From: a virus | DNA length: 32,073 bases | IMG/VR virus record: IMGVR_UViG_3300023210_000131 | Coordinates: 1-32,073 of that record | Direction: 5' to 3' (one strand) | The notes under the pieces: model-generated | The model's input: only the letters and a program-made list of their open reading frames with translations | Told to the model about the DNA's origin: nothing | Databases searched by the model: none | Made by a program: the position numbers and the translations under genes | Shown here: positions 14,581-22,541 of the stretch, piece by piece | Layout: the number at the start of each line of letters is the position of its first letter | Position numbering within the stretch: the stretch's first letter is position 1

Positions 14581-16649
14581 AATTTGTCTTAAAGACAAAA
14601 CAAGCACAACAGAACGTAGAAGACCTAAATAAAAATTTAGAAATTCAGCGAACCGTATTAATTGACTTACAAAAAGAACTTGCAAGGTTAGAAAAAGCAC
14701 AAGGTAAAGTTGCTAAAACTAATGCGGCAGGTCAAAAATATTGGGGTGACCAGATAAAAGCAGTTAAAAGCGAACTTAAAGGAGAAACTCTTGCTTTAAA
14801 AGACTTAAACCAACAAAAGAGAATTGCATCAGACGAACTTAAAACCCTTAATTCTGAAAAGAAAACAAGCATAACTACTGGACTACAACAAAACAAAGTG
14901 TTTGTAGCAGTAAACAAAGCAACAGGTGGTTTAGCAGTAAAGACATTAAAGTACTATAAAGGTATAAAAGCAGCCGCGAAAGGTGTAAAGTTATTTACTT
15001 CAAGTTTAAGTGGTATGAAAAAAGCACTTATAGCAACAGGTATAGGTGCATTAGTTGTAGCAGTTGGTTTATTGATAGCGTATTGGGATGATATTACAGG
15101 TGCAATAAATGGCGCATCATCAGAACAGAAAAAACTTGCAAAAGAATCAGCTAAATTAACACAAGAAGCAGAAGACCAATTAGCAGTAACAGAAGCAAGT
15201 GAGAACACTTTAAGAATGCAAGGTAAGACTGAAAAAGAAATACTTGCTTTAAAGATTGCTCAAACAGATGAAATAATTTCTGCAACTGAAATTCAGTTAC
15301 AACAACAAAAAGATTTAAAGAAATCACAAGTTGAAGCCGCTGAAAGAAATCAAAAAATCGCCGCAGGTATTATAGCATTTTTAAGTGCGCCTGTTACTAT
15401 ACTATTAGGAGCAATAGATGCTTTAACATCAGGACTTGCTAAAATTGGAGTTTTAGAAAAAGGAACAAAATTAGCAGAAAGCTATGCAATGGGTGCCGCA
15501 AAAATGATTGGCTTTGACCCAGAAGATGTTGCAACAGAAGGACAAAAAACAGTAGACGAAACAGAAAGTAAACTTCGTGACTTAAAAAACAAAAGGGATG
15601 GTTATAGATTATCTCAACAAGCTGATGAGAAAAAGGCAAGTGATAAAAAACAACGAGAAAAAGAAAAAGCAGACCAAGCCGAGATTGATGCTGAAAAAGA
15701 AAAAGCAGATGCTCTTGAAAGAATTAGAAAAGGTCTAATTGATACCGAAGCAGAAGAACGAGCAGAAAGATTAAGGGAGATAAAAGCTGACTATGATGAA
15801 CAAATAAAACTTGCAGAACTGTATTATGGTTTAGAAAGTGATAAAGTAAAAGAATTAAGAGCGGCACAAAGGTTAGCATTACAAGACCAACAAACAGAAT
15901 TTGACGAAGAAGATAAAGAAAAAGCAGAAAAGAAATCGCAAGAAGCTGCTGATAAATTAGCGTTAGATAATGAAACAGAAGCAATGTCTTTTGAAGAAGA
16001 AAGACTTCTAATAGACGAAAGAAGAAAATTGTTAGATGAAGACGAAACTATTAATGACGAAGATAGGTTAGAATTAAAGAAACAATTTACTGATGCAGAA
16101 GAAGATTTAGAAAAAAGAAAACAAGCAAGTAAACAACAAACATTAGATAATTTAATTGCTATTGGTGGTGCTGAAACAGGTTTCGGTAGAGCAATGATAG
16201 TAGCTAAACAACTACTTGCTGCGAAAGAATTAATAAATGACGCAAAAAAATCTATAACATTAGCAACAAATGCAGGTGCAAGAAGTGCAGTATCAGTTGC
16301 AGAAGGTACAGGGCAAACTGCTAAAATAGGTTTTCCTCAAAATATTCCAATGTTAGTTGGTTATGCGGCACAAGCAGTAGGAATTGTTTCAGCAATTAAA
16401 AAAGCAGTATCAAAAGTTAAAGGTGCAAAACAACCTGTTAGTCCTACAACACCTAGTCCGTCAGCACCTCCAAGTGCACAATCTTTACCCCCTACATTTA
16501 ACGTAGTTGGTGCAAGTGGTTCAAGTCAATTAGCAGATGCAATTAGTGGGCAATCACAAACACCTATACAAACCTATGTTGTATCAAATGACGTAACATC
16601 TGCACAATCAATGGAAAGAAATATTATTGACAGTGCATCAATAGGATAA
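14556..16649 (+). CDS. tail tape measure protein
   Basis: A 697-residue protein with long coiled coils at the N terminus (1-105) and in the middle (300-535). A hydrophobic segment ALIATGIGALVVAVGLLIAY (157-176) is followed by WDDI, a signature of tape measure proteins. A second hydrophobic stretch lies at about 268-297. The C terminus is Pro/Ser-rich (PTTPSPSAPPSAQSLPP). At the usual 1.5 angstrom per residue, the tail would be about 100 nm. No peptidase or lysozyme motif is visible. Confidence 0.9.
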   Translation: MADQKQEIEFVLKTKQAQQNVEDLNKNLEIQRTVLIDLQKELARLEKAQGKVAKTNAAGQKYWGDQIKAVKSELKGETLALKDLNQQKRIASDELKTLNSEKKTSITTGLQQNKVFVAVNKATGGLAVKTLKYYKGIKAAAKGVKLFTSSLSGMKKALIATGIGALVVAVGLLIAYWDDITGAINGASSEQKKLAKESAKLTQEAEDQLAVTEASENTLRMQGKTEKEILALKIAQTDEIISATEIQLQQQKDLKKSQVEAAERNQKIAAGIIAFLSAPVTILLGAIDALTSGLAKIGVLEKGTKLAESYAMGAAKMIGFDPEDVATEGQKTVDETESKLRDLKNKRDGYRLSQQADEKKASDKKQREKEKADQAEIDAEKEKADALERIRKGLIDTEAEERAERLREIKADYDEQIKLAELYYGLESDKVKELRAAQRLALQDQQTEFDEEDKEKAEKKSQEAADKLALDNETEAMSFEEERLLIDERRKLLDEDETINDEDRLELKKQFTDAEEDLEKRKQASKQQTLDNLIAIGGAETGFGRAMIVAKQLLAAKELINDAKKSITLATNAGARSAVSVAEGTGQTAKIGFPQNIPMLVGYAAQAVGIVSAIKKAVSKVKGAKQPVSPTTPSPSAPPSAQSLPPTFNVVGASGSSQLADAISGQSQTPIQTYVVSNDVTSAQSMERNIIDSASIG

Positions 16650-16659
16650 ACGCAAAATA
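16647..16659 (+). promoter_or_regulatory. 13-bp element TAAACGCAAAATA, copy 1
   Basis: The element begins with the tape measure stop codon and is repeated at 17418-17430 ahead of the scaffold gene. Both copies are followed by a CGTTA sequence within about 25 bases and then by a structural gene. It is a candidate late-gene control site; function unproven. Confidence 0.4.
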
Positions 16660-16683
16660 AACAAATAAAAACGTTATAGAAAT

Positions 16684-17262
16684 ATGAAAATAGTAGAATT
16701 AGTTTTAGACGAAGAACAAGATAGTTTTATTGAAGCAATTTCAGTTGTTGAATATCCTGCAATAGAATCAGATTTTGTTGCACTTAAATCGCAAGAGTTT
16801 AAATTTGCAGAAGCAGATAAAGATAGAAAGATATTAGTTGGACCAATATTGATTCCAAATAAACCAATTTTTAGGAAAAACGGAGAAGAAGAATATTACA
16901 TTTATTTTTCAAGAAATACAGTTCAAAAAGCAAGTCAATTATATCTTAAACAAGGTAATCAAAGTAACTCCACTTTGGAGCATAACAGTAAAATAGAGGG
17001 TTTAACGCTTGTAGAAAGTTGGCTTGTAGAAGATAAACAAAACGATAAGTCTAATATGTTTGGAATGGACTTGCCATTAGGTAGTTGGGTAGGTGCTATA
17101 AAAGTTGAAAATGACGAGATATGGAATGACTATGTTAAAACAGGAAAAGTAAAAGGTTTTAGTATTGAGGGTTACTTTGCTGATAAAGCAGAGTTGTCTA
17201 AACAAAATGAAGATATTATACTTTTAAACCAACTTAAAGAACTTTTAACAGATGAGAAATAA
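16684..17262 (+). CDS. XkdF-like prohead serine protease
   Basis: A 192-residue protein resembling the putative phage serine protease XkdF group. Likely catalytic residues are H100 in STLEHNSKIEG and S160 in KGFSIEGYF, matching the H and S motifs of HK97-type prohead proteases. VEYPAIESDF near residue 22 is a frequent N-terminal mark. Position just before the scaffold and capsid genes agrees. It overlaps the following small gene by 11 bases. Confidence 0.8.
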   Translation: MKIVELVLDEEQDSFIEAISVVEYPAIESDFVALKSQEFKFAEADKDRKILVGPILIPNKPIFRKNGEEEYYIYFSRNTVQKASQLYLKQGNQSNSTLEHNSKIEGLTLVESWLVEDKQNDKSNMFGMDLPLGSWVGAIKVENDEIWNDYVKTGKVKGFSIEGYFADKAELSKQNEDIILLNQLKELLTDEK

Positions 17263-17413
17263 GACCTTTAAAACACCAAGCAGGACAAGTCCAAAGAATA
17301 GCAAGAGAGGTTGTTTGTGTGCTGATAATACATACTCACGAAAATGTTGTGACGGAAGTTTACAGGCACAAGGAATTGGCAGGATAACTGCATTACCACC
17401 AGAAGAAGATTAA
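17252..17413 (+). CDS. Cys-rich small protein of the head module (53 aa)
   Basis: A 53-residue ORF with a basic Ser/Lys N terminus followed by GCLCADNTYSRKCCDGSLQ and QGIGRI. Its four Cys residues, as CLC and CC, suggest a metal site or disulphides. I recall similar short proteins beside head genes in Bacteroidota phages. It starts within the protease gene end, indicating coupling. It may be a minor virion protein. Confidence 0.6.
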   Translation: MRNKTFKTPSRTSPKNSKRGCLCADNTYSRKCCDGSLQAQGIGRITALPPEED

Positions 17414-17417
17414 GGCT

Positions 17418-17430
17418 TAAACGCAAAATA
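17418..17430 (+). promoter_or_regulatory. 13-bp element TAAACGCAAAATA, copy 2
   Basis: Identical to 16647-16659. It lies 38 bases before the scaffold gene start and is followed by ATTAATCGTTA (17437-17447), an 11-mer also found at 9421-9431 ahead of the tail chaperone gene. This strengthens the case for shared late control. Confidence 0.4.
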
Positions 17431-17467
17431 GTAAATATTAATCGTTAAATAATAAAACATACTAAAT

Positions 17468-18076
17468 ATGAGTGCAAAAAAAACACTAAACGAAGTTAAG
17501 ACTCTTTTAGGACTACAAGTTAGTCTTGAACAGATGAAACTTGATAATGGAACTGTTTTGGAAGCAGAAAGCTTTGAAGCAGGTAATGAGGTTTTTATCG
17601 TAACAGATGATGAAAAAGTAGCGTTACCAATAGGAGAATATACTATGGAAGACAATACTATTCTTTCTGTTAAAGAAGAAGGTCTTATCTACGAAATAAA
17701 AGATGAATTAGAAGAAGTAGAAGAAGAAGTAGAAGCACAGGAAGTAGAAGAAGAAGTAATTGAAGAAGAACTTGGTTATGTTTCAAAAGAAGAATTTGGT
17801 CAAGCTATTGATGAAATTAAAGCAATGATTGACGAAGTTAAAGCAACTTACGGAGAACCAAAAAAAGAAGAAGAAAAAGAAGAAGAAAAAGAAGAAATGA
17901 ACGCAGAAGTTGAAAGTGCTGAACTTAAAGAAGAATTAAGCAAACCTGCAACAGAAGCTATCAAACACGCACCAAAAGAAGAAAGCACTTTTGAAGCAAA
18001 ATTTAATTTTAATAAAAACAAACAATTAACTGCATACGAAAGAATCGTAGCAAAAATTTCAAACATTAAACACTAA
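17468..18076 (+). CDS. capsid scaffold-like protein
   Basis: A 202-residue, Glu-rich protein with a small N-terminal beta domain (about 1-75) and a long acidic coiled coil, including a near-continuous Glu/Val stretch at 80-100 and a KEEEKEEEKEE tract near 138. Its size, charge and position, directly between protease and capsid genes, fit a scaffold cleaved by the XkdF-like protease. The GAAGAA base repeats simply reflect Glu codons. Confidence 0.7.
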   Translation: MSAKKTLNEVKTLLGLQVSLEQMKLDNGTVLEAESFEAGNEVFIVTDDEKVALPIGEYTMEDNTILSVKEEGLIYEIKDELEEVEEEVEAQEVEEEVIEEELGYVSKEEFGQAIDEIKAMIDEVKATYGEPKKEEEKEEEKEEMNAEVESAELKEELSKPATEAIKHAPKEESTFEAKFNFNKNKQLTAYERIVAKISNIKH

Positions 18077-18081
18077 AAAAA

Positions 18082-18993
18082 ATGGCACAACCAACAATCA
18101 CAACAACGTATGCAGGACAGTTCGCAGGTGAATACATCGGAGCAGCATTGTTATCAGGTAACACTTTGGCAAATCAACTAATTACAATTAAGCCAAACAT
18201 TAAATTAAAAGAAGTAATTAAAAAAGTAGATTACGCATCTTCAATAGCAGCAGGAAGTTGCGACTTTACGTCAGCAGGAACTGTAACTTTAACAGAGCGT
18301 ATTTTACAACCAGACGAGTTACAAGTAAACCTTGAACTTTGTAAGACTCCATTTCAATCAGATTGGGAAGCAGAATCAATGGGTTTTTCAGCACACGATT
18401 CATTACCAACTAAATTTTCTGATTTCTTCATTGCAAGAATTTCAGCAGACGTAGCACAAGGTACAGAGCAAAGAATTTGGGGAGCAGATGGTTTTACAGG
18501 ATTGTTTGCAGATGCAGCATTCGGAACAGACGGTGGAACAACTATTGCACCTGCAGCAGTTGATGCAGATAATGTAGTAGGTGAATTAGGAAAAGTAGTT
18601 GATGCAATCAATTCAAATCTTTACGGAAAAGAAGACCTTTTTATCTATGTATCTCAAAACATTTGGAGAGCATACAAAAGAGCATTAGGTGGTTTCCAAG
18701 CTAACGGAGTAGGAGCAAATGGTTTCGACCAAAGAGGTAACAATCAAGATATTGATATCCAATACTTTGACGGAGTAAAATTAGTAGTAGCTAATGGACT
18801 TGCTGATGACAGAATGGTTGCGGCAGAAAAAACAAACTTATTCTTCGGTACAGGTTTATTAAATGACCAAAACGAAGTTAAGGTTCTAGATATGGCAGAT
18901 ATCGACGGAAGTAAAAATGTAAGATTTGTAATGCGTTATACTGCAGGAGTTCAGTATGGAATTGCTTCTGATATTGTTTACTACGGAGCGTAA
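18082..18993 (+). CDS. major capsid protein
   Basis: A 303-residue protein with features of a short HK97-fold capsid protein: an extended N-terminal arm, a long helical stretch (ARISADVAQGTEQRIWG), a DLFIYVSQNIWRAYKRAL segment typical of the P-domain, and a C-terminal beta section ending GVQYGIASDIVYYGA. It follows the scaffold gene after 5 bases and is followed by a terminator, as expected for a highly expressed gene. Its codon choice (GCA, GGA, CAA) looks cleaner than that of its neighbours. Confidence 0.85.
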   Translation: MAQPTITTTYAGQFAGEYIGAALLSGNTLANQLITIKPNIKLKEVIKKVDYASSIAAGSCDFTSAGTVTLTERILQPDELQVNLELCKTPFQSDWEAESMGFSAHDSLPTKFSDFFIARISADVAQGTEQRIWGADGFTGLFADAAFGTDGGTTIAPAAVDADNVVGELGKVVDAINSNLYGKEDLFIYVSQNIWRAYKRALGGFQANGVGANGFDQRGNNQDIDIQYFDGVKLVVANGLADDRMVAAEKTNLFFGTGLLNDQNEVKVLDMADIDGSKNVRFVMRYTAGVQYGIASDIVYYGA

Positions 18994-19002
18994 TTAATAA
19001 TC

Positions 19003-19037
19003 AAATTTACCCTTGTCTTAATAACGAGGGTAAGTTT
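19003..19037 (+). terminator. hairpin after the capsid gene
   Basis: AAATTTACCCTTG (19003-19015) pairs with CGAGGGTAAGTTT (19025-19037) over 13 bp with two G-U pairs, around a 9-nt loop. Only three T bases follow, so it may be a partial terminator or an mRNA-stabilising hairpin that boosts capsid mRNA. Confidence 0.6.
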
Positions 19038-19051
19038 ATAAAACATAAAGT

Positions 19052-19591
19052 ATGAGTTGCACATTAAATAAAGGGAGATTAGAACCTTGTAAAGATAGCG
19101 TTGGTGGTATTCAAGCAGTCTATTTTATAGATTACGGAACACTTGGAGATATTGACTACGCATCAGCTACAAGTTCAGAAATTACATCTGTTGGTTCAGG
19201 TGTTACAGCATTCAAATACGTTCTTAAAGGTTCAAGTTCTTTGGAGCAAACAGTTACATCAAGTAGAGAAAACGGAACTACATTTTACGACCAATTAGTA
19301 AATATGACTTTTAAAAAGTTATCGGTTCAATCACACGATGAATTGGCTCTAATAGCAGTAGCTAGACCGCACGTAATAGTAGAAGATAATAACGGAAATG
19401 CTTTTTTAGTTGGACTAGAATGGGGTGCTGACGTAAACGGAGGTACAATAGTAACAGGTGCCGCTATGGGAGATTTATCTGGTTATACTTTAACACTACA
19501 AGGAATGGAAAAGAAACCTGCAAACTTTTTAAGTGGAGGAGTTTCTGGAGTTGGAATTACAGTTTCAACAAGCGATATTGATGATATTTAA
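19052..19591 (+). CDS. major tail tube protein
   Basis: A 179-residue protein beginning MSCTLNKGRLEPCKDSVGG, with SSRENGTTFYDQ, then NGNAFLVGLEWG and GAAMGDLSGYTLTLQGMEKK. I recall this as a strongly conserved virion protein of flavobacterial phages, and its size and beta content fit a tail tube subunit. It is transcribed as a single gene between two hairpins, consistent with very high expression. A minor capsid or decoration protein is the alternative. Confidence 0.6.
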   Translation: MSCTLNKGRLEPCKDSVGGIQAVYFIDYGTLGDIDYASATSSEITSVGSGVTAFKYVLKGSSSLEQTVTSSRENGTTFYDQLVNMTFKKLSVQSHDELALIAVARPHVIVEDNNGNAFLVGLEWGADVNGGTIVTGAAMGDLSGYTLTLQGMEKKPANFLSGGVSGVGITVSTSDIDDI

Positions 19592-19611
19592 AATTAACTA
19601 ATCAATAAATG

Positions 19612-19643
19612 AAAGGGTAGCCAATAGGTTGCCCTTTTTTTTT
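19612..19643 (+). terminator. rho-independent terminator after the tail tube gene
   Basis: AAAGGGTAGCC (19612-19622) pairs with GGTTGCCCTTT (19627-19637) as an 11-bp stem with two G-U pairs and the loop AATA. It runs directly into a tract of nine T bases (19635-19643). A strong terminator. Confidence 0.9.
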
Positions 19644-19665
19644 ATCTAAACTTTTGCAAATAATT

Positions 19666-19691
19666 TATCTTTTGTCGTTATACCTATATGA
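19666..19691 (+). promoter_or_regulatory. promoter-like -7 box and shared 17-bp element
   Basis: TATCTTTTG (19666-19674) resembles the Bacteroidota -7 box but lacks a TTG at the proper distance. It is followed immediately by TCGTTATACCTATATGA (19675-19691), identical to 9426-9442 and covering the start codon at 19688. It lies just after a strong terminator, so a promoter is needed here for the portal operon. Confidence 0.5.
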
Positions 19692-20089
19692 TAGTCTTAA
19701 AACCAATAGAAACAAGTCAAACAATAAAAGTTATACCTAGGGAAATACTCTTGGTAGATGATGTTTATTTAACTTTAACAGATAATACAACAGGAGAAGT
19801 ATTTGAGCCAAAACTAGAAGACTTAAACCTTACAGTTGCTTATTACGGAGATTTATTAAAATGTAGTTTTAATTTAACACCTACAATAAAAGAAAATAGA
19901 TTTTATTCATTAATTATAGGAAGTATAGCACAAAGAGATTTAATAGACGATAAGTCTTATATTGTTTATAAAGATTTAGTATTCTGTACAGAACAAGATA
20001 CTTATCAACCACAACAAAACTCTTATAACATAAATAAAGATGTTTACAAAGAACAAGAAACAAGTAATAACGATTACATAGTACTATGA
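19688..20089 (+). CDS. putative structural protein upstream of portal
   Basis: A 133-residue beta-rich protein (TIKVIPREILLVDDVYLTLTD, trimmed to its key strand IPREILLVDD near residue 16). A flexible Gln/Asn-rich tail ends SNNDYIVL. It overlaps the portal gene start by 4 bases. It is not assigned to a family; a head-completion or virion accessory role is suggested only by position. Confidence 0.5.
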   Translation: MIVLKPIETSQTIKVIPREILLVDDVYLTLTDNTTGEVFEPKLEDLNLTVAYYGDLLKCSFNLTPTIKENRFYSLIIGSIAQRDLIDDKSYIVYKDLVFCTEQDTYQPQQNSYNINKDVYKEQETSNNDYIVL

Positions 20090-21933
20090 GCAGACGGAAA
20101 CATACACAAGGAAAGATTAATGTTGTAAATTTAAGCAACTATTCATCACCCAATATTGAAGTTATAAAGAATAAAGAATGGGTAACTTATGGGCATAACA
20201 ATGAATATTTTAGATATTTACTTGATAGGTATAATGGCAGTCCTACGAATAATGCATCTATAAACGGAATTTCACAAATGATTTACGGAAAAGGTTTAAA
20301 TGCTACAAATAGCAATAAAAAACCTGATGAGTATGCACAAGCTATAACATTAATTCATAAAAATTGTGTTAGAAGATTAGTTAATGACTTAAAATTAATG
20401 GGTCAATGTGCTATACAAATAATTTATTCCAAAGATAGAAAGACAATAGCAAAGGTTGAACATCTTCCTATTGAAACATTAGCAATGGAAAAATGTAATG
20501 AAGAGGGAGAAATAGAAGCATTTTACTATTTTCACGATTGGGAGAATATTAGACCACAAGATGTGCCTCAAAGAATACCAAACTTTGGTACTTCAAAAGA
20601 GCCAATTGAAATATTGTATGTCAAACCTTATGTTGCAGGGTACTATTATTTTAGTCCTGTCGATTATCAAGGTTGTTTACAATACTGCGATTTAGAAGAA
20701 AAGGTTTCAAACTTTCACTTAAACAACATTAACCACGGACTTGCACCTAGTATGTTAATTAATTTTAATAATGGTGTACCAAATGAAGAAGAAAGAGAAT
20801 TAGTTGAAAGAAGAATACAAGATAAATATTCAGGTAGTAGTAATGCAGGAAAGTTTATTTTATCTTTTAATGAGAGTTCAGAAACTGCTAGTACAATAGA
20901 TGCAGTACAATTATCTGATGCACATAACCAATATCAGTTTTTGTCAGACGAAAGTATGCGTAAAATAATGGTAGGACACAGAATTATAAGTCCAATGCTA
21001 TTAGGAATAAAAGACAATAGTGGTTTAGGAAATAACGCAGATGAATTACAAACTGCTAGTACATTAATGGATAACACAGTTGTTAGACCATTTCAAGAAT
21101 TACTGTTACAAGCATTTGATGAAATTTTAGCATACAATAATATAAGTTTAAATCTATACTTTAAAACTTTACAACCATTAGAATTTAATGATATAGATAG
21201 CGTATTAGTTGATGATGAAACGCAAGAAGAAGAAACAGGAATTAAAATGTCTGAACAAGTTGAATTAACAGACGAGGTTTCAAATTCTATTTTACAAAAT
21301 TTACAACACGAAGAAATTAACAATGATTGGGAAGTTGTAGATGAGATAGAATGTAACGGAAATGAGTATGAAGATGAGTTGTGGGCAAATTACTTAATTG
21401 ATGCAAAAAAGAATTTTGGTCAAAAACTTTCAGAAGCGGTAACAGGAAAACCAAATGGGTTTAGTTATTTAGATAAGTCATTTTATAAGATACGTTACAA
21501 GTATTTTCAAAAAATTAAAAAAGATAATGACAACCCAAGTGAGAGTAGAGATTTTTGTTCTACTATGATGTCTAGGTTTGACTCAAAAGGTTATCCTGCA
21601 GTTTATAGGTTAGAAGATATAGATGCGGCAAGTAGAGAGGGTGTAAACGATAGTTTTGGGCATAAAGGACAACCGTACGACTTGTTTAAGTACAAAGGTG
21701 GACCATATTGCCACCACACTTGGAAAAAGGTCTTATATCGCCTTAAATCAAATACAATAGAAAGTCCTGAATTTTCAGATTACAAGAGAACGAGAACAAT
21801 TCCAAAAACTTATAATATTAAACCAAGAGGTACTGCAGAATCAGTTAAAGCACCTGCAGATATGCCCTATGGTGGTCACCACCCAGACTGGATTGCAGAA
21901 CAAGAAAGAAAGAATTCAGAAAAAAATAATTAA
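20086..21933 (+). CDS. portal protein with C-terminal extension
   Basis: A 615-residue protein. Residues 1-380 fit a phage portal: WVTYGHNNEYFRYLLDRYN near the start, then LVNDLKLMGQCAIQIIY, VEHLPIETLAM and GHRIISPMLLGIKD. A linker rich in Glu follows. The C-terminal part (about 450-560) has ESRDFCSTMMSRFDSKG and KYKGGPYCHHTWKKVLYR, which recalls the C-terminal CRH-type region of Mu F-like minor head proteins, suggesting a natural portal-minor head fusion. It is separated from terL by over 12 kb. Confidence 0.8.
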   Translation: MSRRKHTQGKINVVNLSNYSSPNIEVIKNKEWVTYGHNNEYFRYLLDRYNGSPTNNASINGISQMIYGKGLNATNSNKKPDEYAQAITLIHKNCVRRLVNDLKLMGQCAIQIIYSKDRKTIAKVEHLPIETLAMEKCNEEGEIEAFYYFHDWENIRPQDVPQRIPNFGTSKEPIEILYVKPYVAGYYYFSPVDYQGCLQYCDLEEKVSNFHLNNINHGLAPSMLINFNNGVPNEEERELVERRIQDKYSGSSNAGKFILSFNESSETASTIDAVQLSDAHNQYQFLSDESMRKIMVGHRIISPMLLGIKDNSGLGNNADELQTASTLMDNTVVRPFQELLLQAFDEILAYNNISLNLYFKTLQPLEFNDIDSVLVDDETQEEETGIKMSEQVELTDEVSNSILQNLQHEEINNDWEVVDEIECNGNEYEDELWANYLIDAKKNFGQKLSEAVTGKPNGFSYLDKSFYKIRYKYFQKIKKDNDNPSESRDFCSTMMSRFDSKGYPAVYRLEDIDAASREGVNDSFGHKGQPYDLFKYKGGPYCHHTWKKVLYRLKSNTIESPEFSDYKRTRTIPKTYNIKPRGTAESVKAPADMPYGGHHPDWIAEQERKNSEKNN

Positions 21934-21936
21934 GAA

Positions 21937-22437
21937 ATGGCAACACCTTTATTCATAACATCAACAGATTTAAAAAAGAATACTTTTATAGACGGTAACG
22001 TAGATGTAAATAAATTCTTACAATTTATAAAAATAGCGCAAGAAATACATTTACAAAATTACTTGGGTGGAAAATTATACGATAAGATTTCAAGTGATAT
22101 TCTTGCAGGAACATTAACAGGAGATTATTTTAACTTGGTTCAAAATTTCTTAAAAGATATGTTGATACATTACGCAATGATTGATTACTTACCTTTTGCG
22201 GCATTTCAATTAGCTAATGGTGGTGTGTATAAACATAGGTCAGAAAATAGTGAAACTGCATCACAAGATGAAATAGATATATTAATTACAAAACACAGAA
22301 ACTTTGCACAATTTTATACACGAAGATTTATAGATTATATGTGCTTTAACAATAATTTATTTCCAGAATATAACACTAATCAGAATGCGGATATGTACCC
22401 AGATACTGATGCAAATTTTGTAGGTTGGGTATTATGA
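21937..22437 (+). CDS. head-tail connector/adaptor protein
   Basis: A 166-residue helical protein: MATPLFITSTDLKKNTFIDG at the start, then FIKIAQEIHLQNYLGGKLYD, the pattern of gp6-like head-tail connectors in which early helices are followed by a Gly turn. Its position after the portal agrees. The stop overlaps a small basic ORF by 4 bases. Confidence 0.65.
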   Translation: MATPLFITSTDLKKNTFIDGNVDVNKFLQFIKIAQEIHLQNYLGGKLYDKISSDILAGTLTGDYFNLVQNFLKDMLIHYAMIDYLPFAAFQLANGGVYKHRSENSETASQDEIDILITKHRNFAQFYTRRFIDYMCFNNNLFPEYNTNQNADMYPDTDANFVGWVL

Positions 22438-22538
22438 TAAAAGAAAAAAAAGAACAGACTAAAAAAAGAGTTAGCAAACCAAAAAAGAAAAATATTGAGT
22501 TGTTAAATAAGTTTTTAGCTAAATTAAAAAAAAACTAG
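22434..22538 (+). CDS. small Lys-rich protein (34 aa)
   Basis: A 34-residue ORF, about 40 percent Lys (MIKEKKEQTKKRVSKPKKKN, then LLNKFLAKLKKN). ATGA overlap with the connector gene supports translation. It may bind DNA or be a virion-associated peptide. Low complexity makes homology uninformative. Confidence 0.5.
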   Translation: MIKEKKEQTKKRVSKPKKKNIELLNKFLAKLKKN

Positions 22539-22541
22539 AAA

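Noticed and set aside
17700-17900. GAAGAA-rich tandem repeat
   Set aside because: It is the Glu-rich coding part of the scaffold-like protein, not a CRISPR or a mobile repeat.
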